64,000 nt of DNA from Roseateles sp. (GTDB taxonomy: Bacteria; Pseudomonadota; Gammaproteobacteria; Burkholderiales; Burkholderiaceae_C). Position numbers and translations under genes: made by a program. The stretch lies in the NCBI RefSeq assembly GCF_019237615.1, contig NZ_JAFAGT010000061.1:1-64000 (forward strand). Reading direction: 5' to 3'. This document shows positions 1 to 11,700 of this stretch, piece by piece. Positions within the stretch are counted from its first letter, which is position 1. Every line of letters starts with the position of its first letter. The notes under the pieces were generated by a model. The model was not told the origin of the DNA. It searched no databases and worked only from the letters and a program-made list of their open reading frames with translations.

Positions 1-139
1 AAGGCCCGCGGGGCGGCCCCTGTAGGCCCTGCGCCGACCCCGATCACCCGAATCCGCCAGCACATCGCGGGCAACTGCATCCCATGGCTCGCCGGCCACT
101 CGGCTAACGGCAATCAAATGCTTCTCAGGCTCTGAGCCG

Positions 140-155
140 AAGCGCCGGAGCGCTT
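140..155 (-). terminator. possible weak hairpin downstream of guaC
   Basis: Perfect 6-bp inverted repeat (AAGCGC, 4-nt loop, GCGCTT) just beyond the GMP reductase stop codon. There is no T-run after it on the minus strand, so intrinsic termination is doubtful. The rest of bases 1-162 shows no recognisable gene. Confidence 0.25.
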
Positions 156-162
156 GCCGGTG

Positions 163-1140
163 CTACATGAACAGGTGCTCGCCCGCGTTCTCGCCGCCGA
201 GGATCACGTAGTTCACCTTCTTCAGGTCCGCAAGCTGCGTGCCGCCGGCATAGGAGATGGAGCTCTGCAGGTCCTCCTGCATCTCGCGCAGCGTGTCGCC
301 TAACCTGCCCTTGACCGGCTCCAGGATGCGCTTGCCCTCCACGTGCCGGTACTCGCCCTTGTTGAAGTCCGACGCCGAGCCGTAGTACTCCTTGTAGAGC
401 TTGCCGTCGACCTCCACCGTGGTGCCGGGAGACTCTTCATGGCCGGCGAACAGCGAGCCGATCATGACCATGCTGGCGCCGAAGCGCACGCTCTTGGCGA
501 TGTCGCCATGGTGGCGAATGCCGCCGTCGGCCACGATGGGCTTGGTGGCCACGCGCGAGCACCATTTCAGCGCCGACAGCTGCCAGCCGCCGGTGCCGAA
601 GCCGGTATTGAGCCGCGTGATGCAGACCTTGCCCGGGCCCACGCCCACCTTGGTCGCGTCCGCGCCCCAGTTCTCCAGGTCGATGACGCCTTCGGGCGTG
701 CCGACGTTGCCGGCGATGACGAAGGCCTCGGGCAGGCGCTGCTTGATGTGGGCGATCATGCGCTGCACGCTCTCGGCATGGCCATGGGCGATGTCGATGG
801 TCAGATAGTCGGCGCCGACGCCCTCGGCGGCCAGCTGGTCGATGAGCTCGTAGTCGGCCGGCTTCACGCCCACGCTCAGCGACACGAGCAGGCCCTTGTC
901 TCGCATGCCCTTGGCATAGGCGAGGCTGTCGAGGTCGAAGCGGTGCATCACGTAGAAGTAGCCCTCGCGGGCCAGCAACTCGGTGATGGGTTCGTCCACC
1001 ACGGTCTTCATGTTGGCCGGCACCACTGGCAGCTTGAAGCGGTGCGGGCCGAACTGCACCGAGGTGTCGCAGTCGGAGCGGCTGTCCACGCGGCAGCGGC
1101 GCGGCAGCAGCAGGATGTTGTCGTAGTCGAAGATTTCCAT
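163..1140 (-). CDS. guaC: GMP reductase
   Basis: Converts GMP to IMP with NADPH, releasing ammonia, in purine salvage; cytosolic. The 325-residue product is an IMPDH/GMPR TIM barrel of the compact type without CBS domains. The active-site loop GPGKVCITR puts the catalytic cysteine at about residue 173. It is followed by the phosphate-binding GFGTGGWQ and [10 protein letters not shown] segments. The length fits the short bacterial GMP reductases (about 325 aa) and is too short for an IMP dehydrogenase, whose CBS insert is absent. The ATG gives the expected N-terminus ([11 protein letters not shown]). It appears monocistronic and I saw no purine riboswitch upstream. IMP dehydrogenase is the only serious alternative, and the length and lack of CBS domains argue against it. 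Confidence 0.92.
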   Translation of the reverse strand: MEIFDYDNILLLPRRCRVDSRSDCDTSVQFGPHRFKLPVVPANMKTVVDEPITELLAREGYFYVMHRFDLDSLAYAKGMRDKGLLVSLSVGVKPADYELIDQLAAEGVGADYLTIDIAHGHAESVQRMIAHIKQRLPEAFVIAGNVGTPEGVIDLENWGADATKVGVGPGKVCITRLNTGFGTGGWQLSALKWCSRVATKPIVADGGIRHHGDIAKSVRFGASMVMIGSLFAGHEESPGTTVEVDGKLYKEYYGSASDFNKGEYRHVEGKRILEPVKGRLGDTLREMQEDLQSSISYAGGTQLADLKKVNYVILGGENAGEHLFM

Positions 1141-1241
1141 GATTCAAGTTCGCAAGAGCGGCGTGCGTTGAGGCAGTGCACGACCTGGGCTGCGAGCGCT
1201 TGACTTGGCTCTGCCGGCTTCCTTCCGCTTTTCGAGCGGGC

Positions 1242-1273
1242 AAAAAAAACCGGACGCCAAAATTTGGGCCCGG
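1242..1273 (-). terminator. rho-independent terminator of the DUF3422 gene
   Basis: Read on the minus strand, a CCGG-GCC / GGC-CCGG stem with a 2-nt bulge and an AAATTT-containing loop is followed at once by eight T residues. It starts about 22 bp after the DUF3422 stop codon, in the correct orientation. Confidence 0.75.
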
Positions 1274-1295
1274 TGATTGATTCTACGCGGCTGGC

Positions 1296-2603
1296 TCAAT
1301 GCCCTAAAAAGCGGCGGTGAATCCGCCGCGTCGTCCACCAGACCCCAGCCAGCACGACGGGGATCGCCAGGCCTGCCGCCAGCTCCGGCGCCACTGGCAG
1401 CCAGCCCTCGGTCTTCAGCGCCTTGAAGCCGTACAGCAGCAGGCTGACGACGTAATAGGTGATGGCCGCCATCGACAGGCCTTCCACGGTGGCCTGCATG
1501 CGCAGCTGCGTCTGCTGGCCGTGGCCGAGCTGCGCCAGCAATTGCTGGTTCTGCGCCTCGGTCGCGATGTCGACGCGGGTGCGCAGCAGCGCGCTGGCAC
1601 GCTCGATGCGCTGTGACAGGCCGGCCAGCCGCTGGGCCGTCGCGTTGACGGTGGCGATGGCCGGCGACAGGCGGCGCTGCATGAACTCGCCCAGCGTCTG
1701 CGTGCCGGCCACCTTGCCCTCGTGCAGCTCGTCGAGGCGGGCCTCGACGATGGCGTGGTAGGCCTGGGTCGCCGCGAAGCGGTACTGGTGCTCGGCCGTC
1801 GCATGCTCGACACGCGCGGCCGTGGAGATCAGGTCGTCCAGCAGTTCCGCCTCGGAGGCGCCGCGCTGCTCCAGCCGCGCGGTGACGCCGGCAAGCGTCG
1901 CCTCGGCCTCGGCCAGCGTGGCGCCCAGCGACTTGGCCGCCGGCAGGCCGCGCAGCGCCATCAGGCGGTAGGCCTCCAGCTCCAGCAGGCGCTGGCAGAT
2001 GCGGCCGGCGCGGGTCTCGGGCGTGCCCGGCTCGGCCAGCACGACGATGTGCTCGAAGCCGGTGGCGCGCAGGCAGAAGTCGGTCACGACCAGCGAATGG
2101 CCGCCCATGGTCGACGCGACGACCGCATGCGCTCCGAACCAGTTGCGAGCCTCGGCCAGGGCGCTGGGCGCGAACGTCAGCGGCCGTTCGATCATGACGA
2201 GCTTGATGGCCGCGAAGGTGCGCCCGGGAATGCGGCCCAGCCAGTCCGGCGCCGCGCGCAGGGGCAGACCGTCCAGCGTCTGCGCGCTGGCCTCTGCGTC
2301 GGCCGGCAGCGGCTGCACCACGGAGTAGCGTGTGAACTCTGCGTGCCGCTCCCATTTCAGGAGGAACTCGCCGCAGCGCAGGCGCAGGAAGTTCGCGTTC
2401 AAGGCCTCCGGCGCGAGCTCATGCTGGCCCGGCAGCTGCCGCAGGTGGGCATGCTCGTCAGCGCGCGAGACGCCGTCGTTCAGAACCGCGATGTGGACGA
2501 TGACGGCCGGCAGGCGGATGCGCGCCGGCGGCCGCGCGTGCACCTCGTTGTGCAGGGCCAGGCGCAGGGCGTCGTCGGGCGGGAGCGGGCTGTCTTCGTG
2601 CAT
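1296..2603 (-). CDS. DUF3422 family membrane-anchored protein
   Basis: 435-residue protein of unknown function. The N-terminal LHNEVHARPPARI signature is the hallmark of DUF3422 (Pfam family knowledge). The bulk is predicted soluble and helical, with coiled-coil-like stretches around residues 225-350. Two hydrophobic segments near the C-terminus (about 375-395 and 405-422), followed by a basic tail (RRIHRR), suggest C-terminal anchoring in the inner membrane. It stands alone between guaC and a divergent KAS III gene and has its own terminator. No catalytic motif is visible and I assign no function. Confidence 0.85.
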   Translation of the reverse strand: MHEDSPLPPDDALRLALHNEVHARPPARIRLPAVIVHIAVLNDGVSRADEHAHLRQLPGQHELAPEALNANFLRLRCGEFLLKWERHAEFTRYSVVQPLPADAEASAQTLDGLPLRAAPDWLGRIPGRTFAAIKLVMIERPLTFAPSALAEARNWFGAHAVVASTMGGHSLVVTDFCLRATGFEHIVVLAEPGTPETRAGRICQRLLELEAYRLMALRGLPAAKSLGATLAEAEATLAGVTARLEQRGASEAELLDDLISTAARVEHATAEHQYRFAATQAYHAIVEARLDELHEGKVAGTQTLGEFMQRRLSPAIATVNATAQRLAGLSQRIERASALLRTRVDIATEAQNQQLLAQLGHGQQTQLRMQATVEGLSMAAITYYVVSLLLYGFKALKTEGWLPVAPELAAGLAIPVVLAGVWWTTRRIHRRFLGH

Positions 2604-2690
2604 AAGGGCTCCAGACTAGTGCTGAGTGAAGGCCGCAGCATGGCCCGATAAGATTTCAGCCTTCGTAGCTCAGCAGCGGCGGATTACTTT

Positions 2691-3824
<1,134 letters not shown>

Positions 3825-3828
3825 AACC

Positions 3829-5226
3829 TCAGTCGGCCACCCGGAAGGCGACACTGGCGCGCAGCCCCGGCGCGTCCACGGGGCCACCGCCGTCCTCGAG
3901 TCGAAACTCGGCCTGCATCAGGTCGGCATAGCGCTGCACGATGGCCAGGCCCAGGCCGGCGCCCAGGCGCTGGGCGTGGCCGTCCAGGCCCTGGCGCCAG
4001 CGGTTCGTCAGCAGCTCGCGCTGGGCCGCGTCTATGCCTGGCCCCTGGTCGCAGATGGTCAGCACTTGGTGCCCGTCGCGGTGCGCCAGCTCGATCCAGA
4101 CGCGCCCGCCGCCCGCCCGGTGGCCGTAACGCAGCGCGTTGTCCAGTAGATTGACCAGCAGGCCGTCCACCAGCCCCGCATCCGCCCTGACCCAGGCGGG
4201 CTCGTCCAGCCCGCTGGCCTCCAGCTCGACACCGGCGCGGTCGGCCGCGGGCAGGCGGCGCAGCAGCTGGTCGCGCGCTGCGGCGGCCAGGTCCAGCCGC
4301 CGCAACTGGATGGCGGCGCCCGCCTCCTGGGCCAGCGCGATGGCCAGCAACTGATCCACCATGCGGCTGGCCCGCTGCTGGCTCAGCAGCACGGCGTGAA
4401 GCTGGTCGCGCCACTGCGCCGGGTCGCGCTGCGACAGGCCGTACTCGGCCAGCGCGCGTATGCCAGCCAGCGGCGTGCGCAGTTCATGGGCCACGTCGCC
4501 GGCGAACTCGCGCTGCGCCGCCACGCCCTGGGCCACGCGGCCCAGCAGTGCGTCGATGGCACCGGCCAGGCCGTGCACGTCGCGCGATGCGGCGCCCTCC
4601 AGCAGCGCACGCGGCAGCGGCGACAGGTCGGCCGCGTCGCGCGTCTCGACGAGTTCCTGCAGCCTGGACAGCGGCTGCAGATCGCGCGTGACGGCGCGGC
4701 GCAGCCACAGCATCAGGCCCAGCAGCAGCAGCACCTGCGGCACCACGGAGTAGGCGACCAGCCGGCGCAGCAGCGCGCGGCGGCTGGAAGTCGTCAACGC
4801 GACGACGATCTGCGCCGGCGGCGTGTCGCGGCTCAGCACGACGGCGCGCAATTCCTGGCCCTGGTAGCGCAGGTCCGTGTAGTGCGAGTCGCCGCCGTCG
4901 TCGGCCGGCTGCGCGCGCAGGCCGGCGTGGCCCGCGATGAGGCGCCCGTCGTGGCTGACGATGGAGAAGTAGACCTGCTCGCTCTGGTCGTAGAGCACGG
5001 TACGGATGTCGTTCTCGCTCATGTCCAGCACCCAGCGGCCGTCGCGCTGCGCGAGGTGGGCAGACAGCAGGTAGGCGTCGTCCAGCATCGAGCGGTCAAA
5101 GGCGCGCTGCGTGAAGTAGGACGCGATGCCCAGCGCCAGCGCCGAGCCCAGGCCCCAGGTCAGCAGCAGCGGCAGCGTGACGTGGCGGACGAGCCGGCTG
5201 CGCAGCGAGGCGCGCGCCGTGCTCAC
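3829..5226 (-). CDS. sensor histidine kinase, TctE/QseC-like
   Basis: Membrane sensor kinase partner of the response regulator upstream. A first transmembrane helix lies at about residues 15-37. The periplasmic region (about 38-150) resembles the 2CSK_N type of TctE-like kinases, and a second helix lies at about 155-176. The phosphoacceptor is His247 in the H-box DVAHELRTPLAG, and a HATPase domain follows with an N-box (LVNLLDNALRYG) and a DQGPGID G-box. I chose a GTG start at 5226 because it overlaps the regulator's stop codon as GTGA and gives a normal membrane-targeting N-terminus; an upstream ATG would read far into the regulator gene. The ligand is unknown, and no tricarboxylate transport genes are nearby to support a citrate role. 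Confidence 0.88.
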   Translation of the reverse strand: MSTARASLRSRLVRHVTLPLLLTWGLGSALALGIASYFTQRAFDRSMLDDAYLLSAHLAQRDGRWVLDMSENDIRTVLYDQSEQVYFSIVSHDGRLIAGHAGLRAQPADDGGDSHYTDLRYQGQELRAVVLSRDTPPAQIVVALTTSSRRALLRRLVAYSVVPQVLLLLGLMLWLRRAVTRDLQPLSRLQELVETRDAADLSPLPRALLEGAASRDVHGLAGAIDALLGRVAQGVAAQREFAGDVAHELRTPLAGIRALAEYGLSQRDPAQWRDQLHAVLLSQQRASRMVDQLLAIALAQEAGAAIQLRRLDLAAAARDQLLRRLPAADRAGVELEASGLDEPAWVRADAGLVDGLLVNLLDNALRYGHRAGGGRVWIELAHRDGHQVLTICDQGPGIDAAQRELLTNRWRQGLDGHAQRLGAGLGLAIVQRYADLMQAEFRLEDGGGPVDAPGLRASVAFRVAD

Positions 5227-5888
5227 ACGGCGGCCTCGATGAGGTAGCCCAGGCCGCGCAGCGTGCGGATCTCGGCCCCGCTGCCCTGCAGCTTCTTGCG
5301 CAGCCGGGAGATGAAGGCTTCCAGCGCATTGGCGGCCAGCAAGTCGTCGAAGCCCGAGAGCTTGTCCGACAGCGCCGCCTTGCTGACGACGCGGCCGGGC
5401 GGAGTCAGCAACTCGCACAGCACGGCGAACTCGCGCGCCGGCAGCGCGAGCGGCTCGCCGCCGACATACAGGCGCTGCGTGCGGCGGTCCAGGCTCAGGT
5501 CACCGACGCTGACGCGGTCGTCCAGGTCCAGCCGGCGGCGCACCAGCGCGCGCAGCCGCGCCTCGACCTCGGCGAGGTCGAAGGGCTTGCCGAGGTAGTC
5601 GTCGGCGCCGGCATCCAGGCCGGCGATGCGCTCCTCGGTGCGGTTGCGCGCCGTCAGCACCAGCACCGGCGTGCGGTCGCCACGGCCGCGGGCGTCGCGC
5701 AGCACCTGCAGCCCGTTGCCGTCGGGCAGGGACAGGTCCAGCAGCACGGCGTCGAATGCCTGCATGCGCCACAGCCAGCGCGCCTGCTCGACCGTGTCCG
5801 CCAGGTCCACGTGGTGGCCCTGGTCCGTCAGGCTGCGGCTGACGACGCGGCTGAGCGTGCCGTCATCCTCGACAAGCAGGATGCGCAT
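5223..5888 (-). CDS. OmpR/PhoB-family response regulator
   Basis: 221-residue two-domain DNA-binding regulator. The receiver domain (about 1-115) has the acidic pocket EDD at 7-9, phosphoacceptor Asp51 in LLDLSLPDG and conserved Lys101 in GKPF. The C-terminal half is a winged-helix trans_reg_C domain (about 125-220), with the LPAREFAVLCELL segment typical of the family. It is translationally coupled to the downstream kinase through a 4-nt overlap. Together they form a TctDE/QseBC-like two-component system. The target genes cannot be read from the sequence. Confidence 0.92.
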   Translation of the reverse strand: MRILLVEDDGTLSRVVSRSLTDQGHHVDLADTVEQARWLWRMQAFDAVLLDLSLPDGNGLQVLRDARGRGDRTPVLVLTARNRTEERIAGLDAGADDYLGKPFDLAEVEARLRALVRRRLDLDDRVSVGDLSLDRRTQRLYVGGEPLALPAREFAVLCELLTPPGRVVSKAALSDKLSGFDDLLAANALEAFISRLRKKLQGSGAEIRTLRGLGYLIEAAV

Positions 5889-6031
5889 GGGGTGACGGTA
5901 GCAAGCCTGGCTGTCCGCTGGGTGTCGGCGAGGTCAGCCTCCGGTCAGGCGCTTTGCGGCACCGGCGCGCGCCAGGCGGCTTGCCGGCCCTGGCGCCGGT
6001 GGCTGCGGTGGGCGTGGGTTATGGTGCGGGC

Positions 6032-7465
6032 ATGAGCGACATGAGCTTTTTCTGGCACGACTACGAGACCTTCGGCCGCGTGCCGCGCCGTGACCGGCCC
6101 GCGCAGTTCGCCGGCCTGCGCACCGACGCCGAGTTGAACGAGATTGGCGAGCCGCTGATGCTGTACTGCCAGCCCTCGCCCGACTACCTGCCCGACCCCG
6201 AGGCCTGCCTGCTGACCGGCATCCTGCCCCAGCATTGCCAGCAGCGGGGCGTGCCCGAGCACGAGTTCGCTGCCGCCATCGAGACCGTGCTGGCCCTGCC
6301 GGGAACCGTCGGCGTGGGCTACAACTCCATCCGCTTCGACGACGAGGTCACGCGCCACCTGTTCTGGCGCAACCTCATCGATCCCTATGGCCGCGAATGG
6401 CAGAACGGCTGCGGCCGCTGGGACCTGCTGGACGTCGTGCGCTGTGCCTACGCGCTGCGGCCCGACGGTCTGGCCTGGCCCAGGCATGAGGACGGCCGCG
6501 CCAGCTTCAAGCTGGAACACCTGACCGTCGCCAACGGTGTCAGCCACGAGGCTGCGCACGACGCGCTGTCAGACGTGCGCGCCACCGTTGCACTGGCGCG
6601 CAAGCTGCGTCAGGCCCAGCCCAAGCTGTGGGACTTCTGTCTCAGGCTGCGCACCAAGCAGGCGGTGTGGGACGAGATCGGCGTCGGCAAGCCTTTTCTG
6701 CATGTGTCCGGCATGTACGGCCCGGAGCGCGGCTGCATCGCGATGGTCTGGCCGCTGGCACCGCACCCGACGAACAAGAACGAGCTGATCGTGTGGGACT
6801 GTTCGGTGTCGCCCGACGAGCTGCTGACGCTGAACGCCGAGGCCATACGCCGGCGCATGTTCACCAAGCAGGACGAACTGCCCGAAGGCGTGACGCGGCT
6901 GCCCATCAAGACCATCCACGTCAACAAAAGCCCCATCGTCATCGGCAACCTGAAGACGCTCAGCCCGGCCATGGCCCAGCGCTGGGGCCTCGACGTCGAG
7001 GCCCAGCTCGCCAACGCGCGGCTGCTGGCCGAGCGGGGGCGGCAGCTGGACGGCCTGTGGGGCGATGTCTTCCAGCGCGAGCCTTTCCCGCCGGCCGACG
7101 TGGACGAGGATCTCTACGGCGGTTTCATCGGCAACGAGGACCGCCGCGCGCTGAACCGCGTGCGCGCGACACCGCCGGAGCAACTCGCCGAGCGGGCGGC
7201 GCAGGGCAAGCTGGCTTTCCAGGACGGCCGGCTGGACGAGCTGGTGTTCCGCTGGCGCGCGCGCAACTTCCCGCAGGCGCTGTCGGCCGAGGAGACCGAG
7301 CGCTGGCAGGCCCATTGCGGCGCGCGGCTGCACGAAGGCGAGGGCGGCGCGCAAACGCTGGCCGCCTTCATGGAGCGCATCGACCAGTTGGGCGAGACGG
7401 CCGACGAGCGCGGCGAGGAGATCCTGTCGGCGCTGTACGACTACGCCGAGCAGATCGCACCCTAG
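6032..7465 (+). CDS. sbcB: exodeoxyribonuclease I
   Basis: 3'-5' single-strand DNA exonuclease acting in recombination and mismatch repair. The 477-residue protein matches the usual length (about 475). The DEDD exonuclease residues are visible: Asp10 and Glu12 in WHDYETFG, then GYNSIRFDDE, and HDALSDVRAT with the catalytic His and Asp. The SH3-like and helical ExoI C-terminal regions follow, including the KSPIVIGNLKTL segment. I chose the ATG at 6032 because it puts the exonuclease motif at residue 10, as in the family; the ATG at 6041 is also possible. It ends 2 bp before the convergent amidohydrolase gene. Confidence 0.95.
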   Translation: MSDMSFFWHDYETFGRVPRRDRPAQFAGLRTDAELNEIGEPLMLYCQPSPDYLPDPEACLLTGILPQHCQQRGVPEHEFAAAIETVLALPGTVGVGYNSIRFDDEVTRHLFWRNLIDPYGREWQNGCGRWDLLDVVRCAYALRPDGLAWPRHEDGRASFKLEHLTVANGVSHEAAHDALSDVRATVALARKLRQAQPKLWDFCLRLRTKQAVWDEIGVGKPFLHVSGMYGPERGCIAMVWPLAPHPTNKNELIVWDCSVSPDELLTLNAEAIRRRMFTKQDELPEGVTRLPIKTIHVNKSPIVIGNLKTLSPAMAQRWGLDVEAQLANARLLAERGRQLDGLWGDVFQREPFPPADVDEDLYGGFIGNEDRRALNRVRATPPEQLAERAAQGKLAFQDGRLDELVFRWRARNFPQALSAEETERWQAHCGARLHEGEGGAQTLAAFMERIDQLGETADERGEEILSALYDYAEQIAP

Positions 7466-7467
7466 GT

Positions 7468-8787
7468 TCAGCGCCTCATGTATTTGTCGCGCAGCGCCGT
7501 CTGCCGGTCGCTCAGCTCGACCTCGCGGCCCTGGATGAAGACGCGCTCAATGCGCGTCGCCGGCTCCAGCGGGTCGCCGTCCGAGACGAACAGGTTGGCG
7601 AGCTTGCCGACCTCGATGGAGCCGAGCCGGTCGGCGATGCCGAGGATCTGCGCCGGGTACAGCGTGACGGCCTTCAGCGCGTCGTCGTCGGACAGACCGA
7701 AGGCGCGCGCATGCGCGGCCTCGAAGGGCAGGTTGCGCGCATTCGTCGAATCCCGCCCGCCTTCGGCGATGCAGTAGCGCACGCCGGCCGCGGCCAGTCT
7801 GGCCGGCAGCGCGAAGAGGGCGTCGGGCGGGTCGTCGCGGCGCATCGGCAGGCGCAGCAAGCCGTTGATGATGACCGGCACGTCGCGCTCGCGCAGCGTG
7901 TCGGCCACGCGCCAGGCATCGGCGCCGCCGCTGATGATGAGCTTCAGGCCATGGCGGGCGGCGAAGTCCAGCGCGAAGCGGATCTGCGCGAGGTCGTCGG
8001 CATGCATGACGACCGGCCGGGCCGGCGCGGCGCCGGGCGCTGCGGGCAGGACCGGGCGCATTGCCTCCCAGCGCGTGTCGATGGGGGTGGCCGGGTCGGC
8101 GGCGCGGGCCAGCGCATAGGCCTTGGCCGACTCGAAGGCGTCGTCAAGCAGCTTGAGCCGGGCCTCGGTGGAGCGGCGGATCTCGGCCAGGCGCGCCTCG
8201 GGCTGCCCCGGGAAGAGTGCGCCGTTGAGCCGCAGCCGCGGCACGCTGATGTGCAGCCCCACCTCGGGCACCAGGGCCATGTCCTGCCAGTTCCAGCCTT
8301 CCAGCTGCAGCAGCGCCGAGGTGCCGGAGATCAGCCCCATGCGGCCGGGCTCGGGCACGGACAGGGCCGCCAGCACGCCACCGCCCCGCGTGACGGGCAG
8401 CAGCTCGCTGTCGGCATTGAAGGCGACGAGCGCGCGGGCATTGGGGTTGAGCGCGCCGGCCTCGGCGCTGTCCGTGGAAGCGTTGACCGAGCGGATCTCC
8501 GCCAGGCCCAGGTTGGTGTCGGCCGCGATCATGCCGGGGTAGACATGAAGGCCACCGAGGTCGATGGTCCGGGCGCCGGCCGGCGCGGCCAGCTCGGCCC
8601 CGCCGATCGCCAGGATCTTGCCGGCGTCGATGAGCAGGCTGCCATGGGCGATGGCCGGGCCGCTGACGGGGTGCAGCGTCGCGTTGCGCAGCAGCAGCGG
8701 TTCGCGTTGTGGCGGGGGCGGCGTGTTGGGCGTGGCTTGGGCGGCGAGGGCGGCGGCCAGCAGGGCGGTGATGAGTGCGAGCTTCAT
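7468..8787 (-). CDS. exported amidohydrolase-fold protein, probably lacking the metal site
   Basis: 439-residue protein with a clear signal peptide (cleavage near AAQA-TPNT, about residue 18), so it is periplasmic or exported. The amidohydrolase/imidazolonepropionase fold is recognisable: the N-terminal beta sandwich (LLLRNATLHPVSG), and a C-terminal block ending in GSIEVGKLANLFVSDGDPLE. However, the usual PGLIDxHxH metal-binding motif reads VYPGMIAADTNLG, with both histidines gone. It starts 1 bp after the stop of the larger amidohydrolase upstream, so the two are surely co-transcribed. It may be a non-catalytic partner subunit; that is inference. Its substrate is unknown. Confidence 0.82.
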   Translation of the reverse strand: MKLALITALLAAALAAQATPNTPPPPQREPLLLRNATLHPVSGPAIAHGSLLIDAGKILAIGGAELAAPAGARTIDLGGLHVYPGMIAADTNLGLAEIRSVNASTDSAEAGALNPNARALVAFNADSELLPVTRGGGVLAALSVPEPGRMGLISGTSALLQLEGWNWQDMALVPEVGLHISVPRLRLNGALFPGQPEARLAEIRRSTEARLKLLDDAFESAKAYALARAADPATPIDTRWEAMRPVLPAAPGAAPARPVVMHADDLAQIRFALDFAARHGLKLIISGGADAWRVADTLRERDVPVIINGLLRLPMRRDDPPDALFALPARLAAAGVRYCIAEGGRDSTNARNLPFEAAHARAFGLSDDDALKAVTLYPAQILGIADRLGSIEVGKLANLFVSDGDPLEPATRIERVFIQGREVELSDRQTALRDKYMRR

Positions 8788-8788
8788 G

Positions 8789-11700
8789 TCAGAACATGTC
8801 CTGAGTGCATTCGTGCCAGGCGTCGCCGCCGAAGTAGCTCTGGCGGTCCCGGTTCATCTGGTGCAGCCAGCGCTGCAGCTCGAGCTGGTCCAGCGCTGCG
8901 GCGAGCGGCGTCGGCGGGCGGCCTTCCGGCGGTGCGGCGGCCTTGGCGCGCTCGGGCAGTGCCAGGGCCACGAGGCGGGCGCGCTCCGTGCGGTCACGCT
9001 CGCGCAGCCGCGCGTCCTCGCCCAGGTCGAAGTAGCGCCGGCCGTCGATCCAGGTCTGCTCGGCCTTGGCGGTGCTGGACAGGGGATGGGCGCTCCATAT
9101 GACGAAGTCGGCGTCCTTGCCCACCTCCAGTGAGCCGACGCGCTGGTCGATGCGCAGTTGCCGGGCCGGGTTGAGGGTCACGAGCTTCAGCGCCTCCACC
9201 TCGCTCATGCCCCAGGCCTTGCCGCCATAGCGCAGTGCCTTGGCGGCTTCGGTGTTGAGGCGGCGCGCCAGTTCGTCGCTGTCCGAGTTGAAGCTGGTCA
9301 GCACGCCGGCCTTCTGCGTCATCGCGCCGTTGTAGGGGATGGCGTCTTGCACCTCGACCTTGTAGCCCCACCAGTCCGAGAAGCCCGAGGCGCCCGCGCC
9401 CAGCGCGGCGATCTCGGGAGCGACCTTGTAGGCCTCCAGCACGTGCTGGAAGGTGGCGACCTCCAGGCCGAACTCCCTGGCCAGCGCGGCGAACATCAGG
9501 ATCTCGTCGGCGCGGTAGCTGTGGATGTGGATGACGCGCTGTTTCTCCAGCAGCTCGACCAGGGTCTCCATCTGCAGGTCGCGGCGGGTGTTCGGGTCCG
9601 CCTTGCGCTGCTCGCGGTAGCGCTGCGCGGCCAGGAAGGCGTCGCGCATGACCTGTTCGACGCCCATGCGCGTGGCCGGGTAGCGCGGGTCGCCGTCGAC
9701 GGCGGGGAAGTTGGCGCGCTTGACGTTCTCGCCCAGCGCGAACTTGATGCCGGGCCGGGCGCCCGCGAACTTCAGCGCCTCGGCGTCCTGGCCCCAGCGC
9801 AGCTTGATGACCTGGTTCTGGCCGCCGATGGCATTGGCCGAGCCGTGCAGCAGGTTGGCGCTGGTCACGCCGCCAGCGAGCTGGCGGTAGAGGCTGATGT
9901 CGGTCGGGTCGATGACGTCGGCCACGCGGACCTCGGCGGTGACCGAATGCGCGAACTCGTTGATGCCGCGGTGGATGGCGGTGTGCGAGTGGGCGTCGAT
10001 GAGGCCGGGCGTCAGGTGCTTGCCGGCCGCGTCGATGACGACGGCGCCAGCCGGTGCCGTGAGGCCTTTGCCGATGGCGGCGATGCGGCCGTCGCGCACC
10101 AGAAGGTCGGTGGCTTCAAGCCTGCCGGCGGCGGCGCTGGTCCAGAGTGAAGCGTTGCGCACCAGGACGGCGGCTGGGCGGTCGGGCGGCGAGACCCGGC
10201 CGAACACGCCGGCGGGGAAGGTGGCCGGCGAGGGCGCCGCGGCGGGCGCGGGCTGGGGGGCGGGCGGATCGAAGGGTGCGACGCGCTTCGCCGTCCAGGC
10301 CTGCGTGCGGCCGTCGGCCAGCGTCAGCGCACCGCTCAGCACCTGGCCGCGGCCTTCCAGGCGCAGGCTGGCGCCGCCGTCGCAGGGCCAGCGCAGCAGC
10401 AGTTCGCGGCCGCGCTGCTGCAGTTCGCAGGCCTTGCCATCGACCCGCAGCGTCGGCTTGGCGCGCGTGCCGTCGAACTGCCAGCTCTGCTCGGCGCCAC
10501 CGGCGGGAGTCACCGCCCAGCGGCCGCGCACGTCGAAGCGCTCCCAGGCCTCGGTCGGCAGCGGCTGGCCGTCGACGAAGGCGATCTCGATTTCGGCCTG
10601 CTCGCTGGTGAACAGGTCGGCACTGGCGACGACGACGTGGGCCAGTTGGCCCGGCGCCAGGCGGCCCAGGCGCGGCTGGCCAAGCAGCCGGGCCGGCGTC
10701 GTCGTCAGCGCCGCCAGCGCCGCCTCGGGCGGCAGGCCGCGCTGCACGGCCTGCCGCAGCCGTGGCCAGAACTCCTTCCTCAGGTCCTTGAGCCCCTGCG
10801 TCGAGATGGCGAACTCGACGCCCGCCGCCTGCAGCGCCGCTGCGTTGCCGGGCGCACGTTCCCAGTGCTGCAGCAGCTGCAGCGGCACGTCCAGCGCGCT
10901 CTCGGGCTGCTCGACCTCCGGCGCGGCCGGGTAGGCCAGCGGCAGGATGACGGGCAGGCCCAATGCCTTCAGCTGTGTCGCCTTGCGGTATTCGTGGCCG
11001 GTTCCCTGGGCGATGACCTTGAGGCCGAACTCGTCGCGCAGGCTGGCGATGCGGGCCAGGTCTTCCTCGTCCAGTGCCTCGTGGATGACCGGCTGCCTGC
11101 CGCCCAGCGCCGGTGCGAGCGCGGCCAGGCCGGCATTGAACTCGCGCCGCTCGCCCGCTGGCGCCGGCCCGGCAGCCCAGCGCGCATTCAGCAGCGTCTG
11201 GCGCTCCAGCGCGATGCTGCCCATCAGCGAGGTCGGGTAGCCCAACGCGGTCGGGCGGGCGCCGGCTTCGAAATCGAAGCTGTTGTACTCGTGGGCCAGG
11301 TGCTGGGCCACGTCGGCCGCGAGCACGAGGCCGCGCGCATCGGCGTGGTCGCGCAGGCTGATCAGCGCACTCTGGCCGCGGAACACCGCGCCGGCCGGCG
11401 GCAGCGACAGCGCCGTCGTGAAGCCTTGCTCGCGCGCGGCGCGCAGATCGTCGGGCCTGAGGTCCAGCGCCGCGGCCTGGCGGTACTCGCTGCGCACCCA
11501 GCGCCGGCCCGGCGTCAGGCCCTGGCCGCGCGGTGGCTCGACGCGACCCTGGCCGAGGCTGCTGGCCGCGTCGATGAAGCCGGCGTAGACGGTGCGGCCC
11601 GCGAGCTGCCAGACCTTGGCGCCGGCCGGCGGTTTCACGCCGGCGCCTACGGCGACGATGACGCCGTCCTTCATGACCAGCGTGCCGTTCTCGACGACCT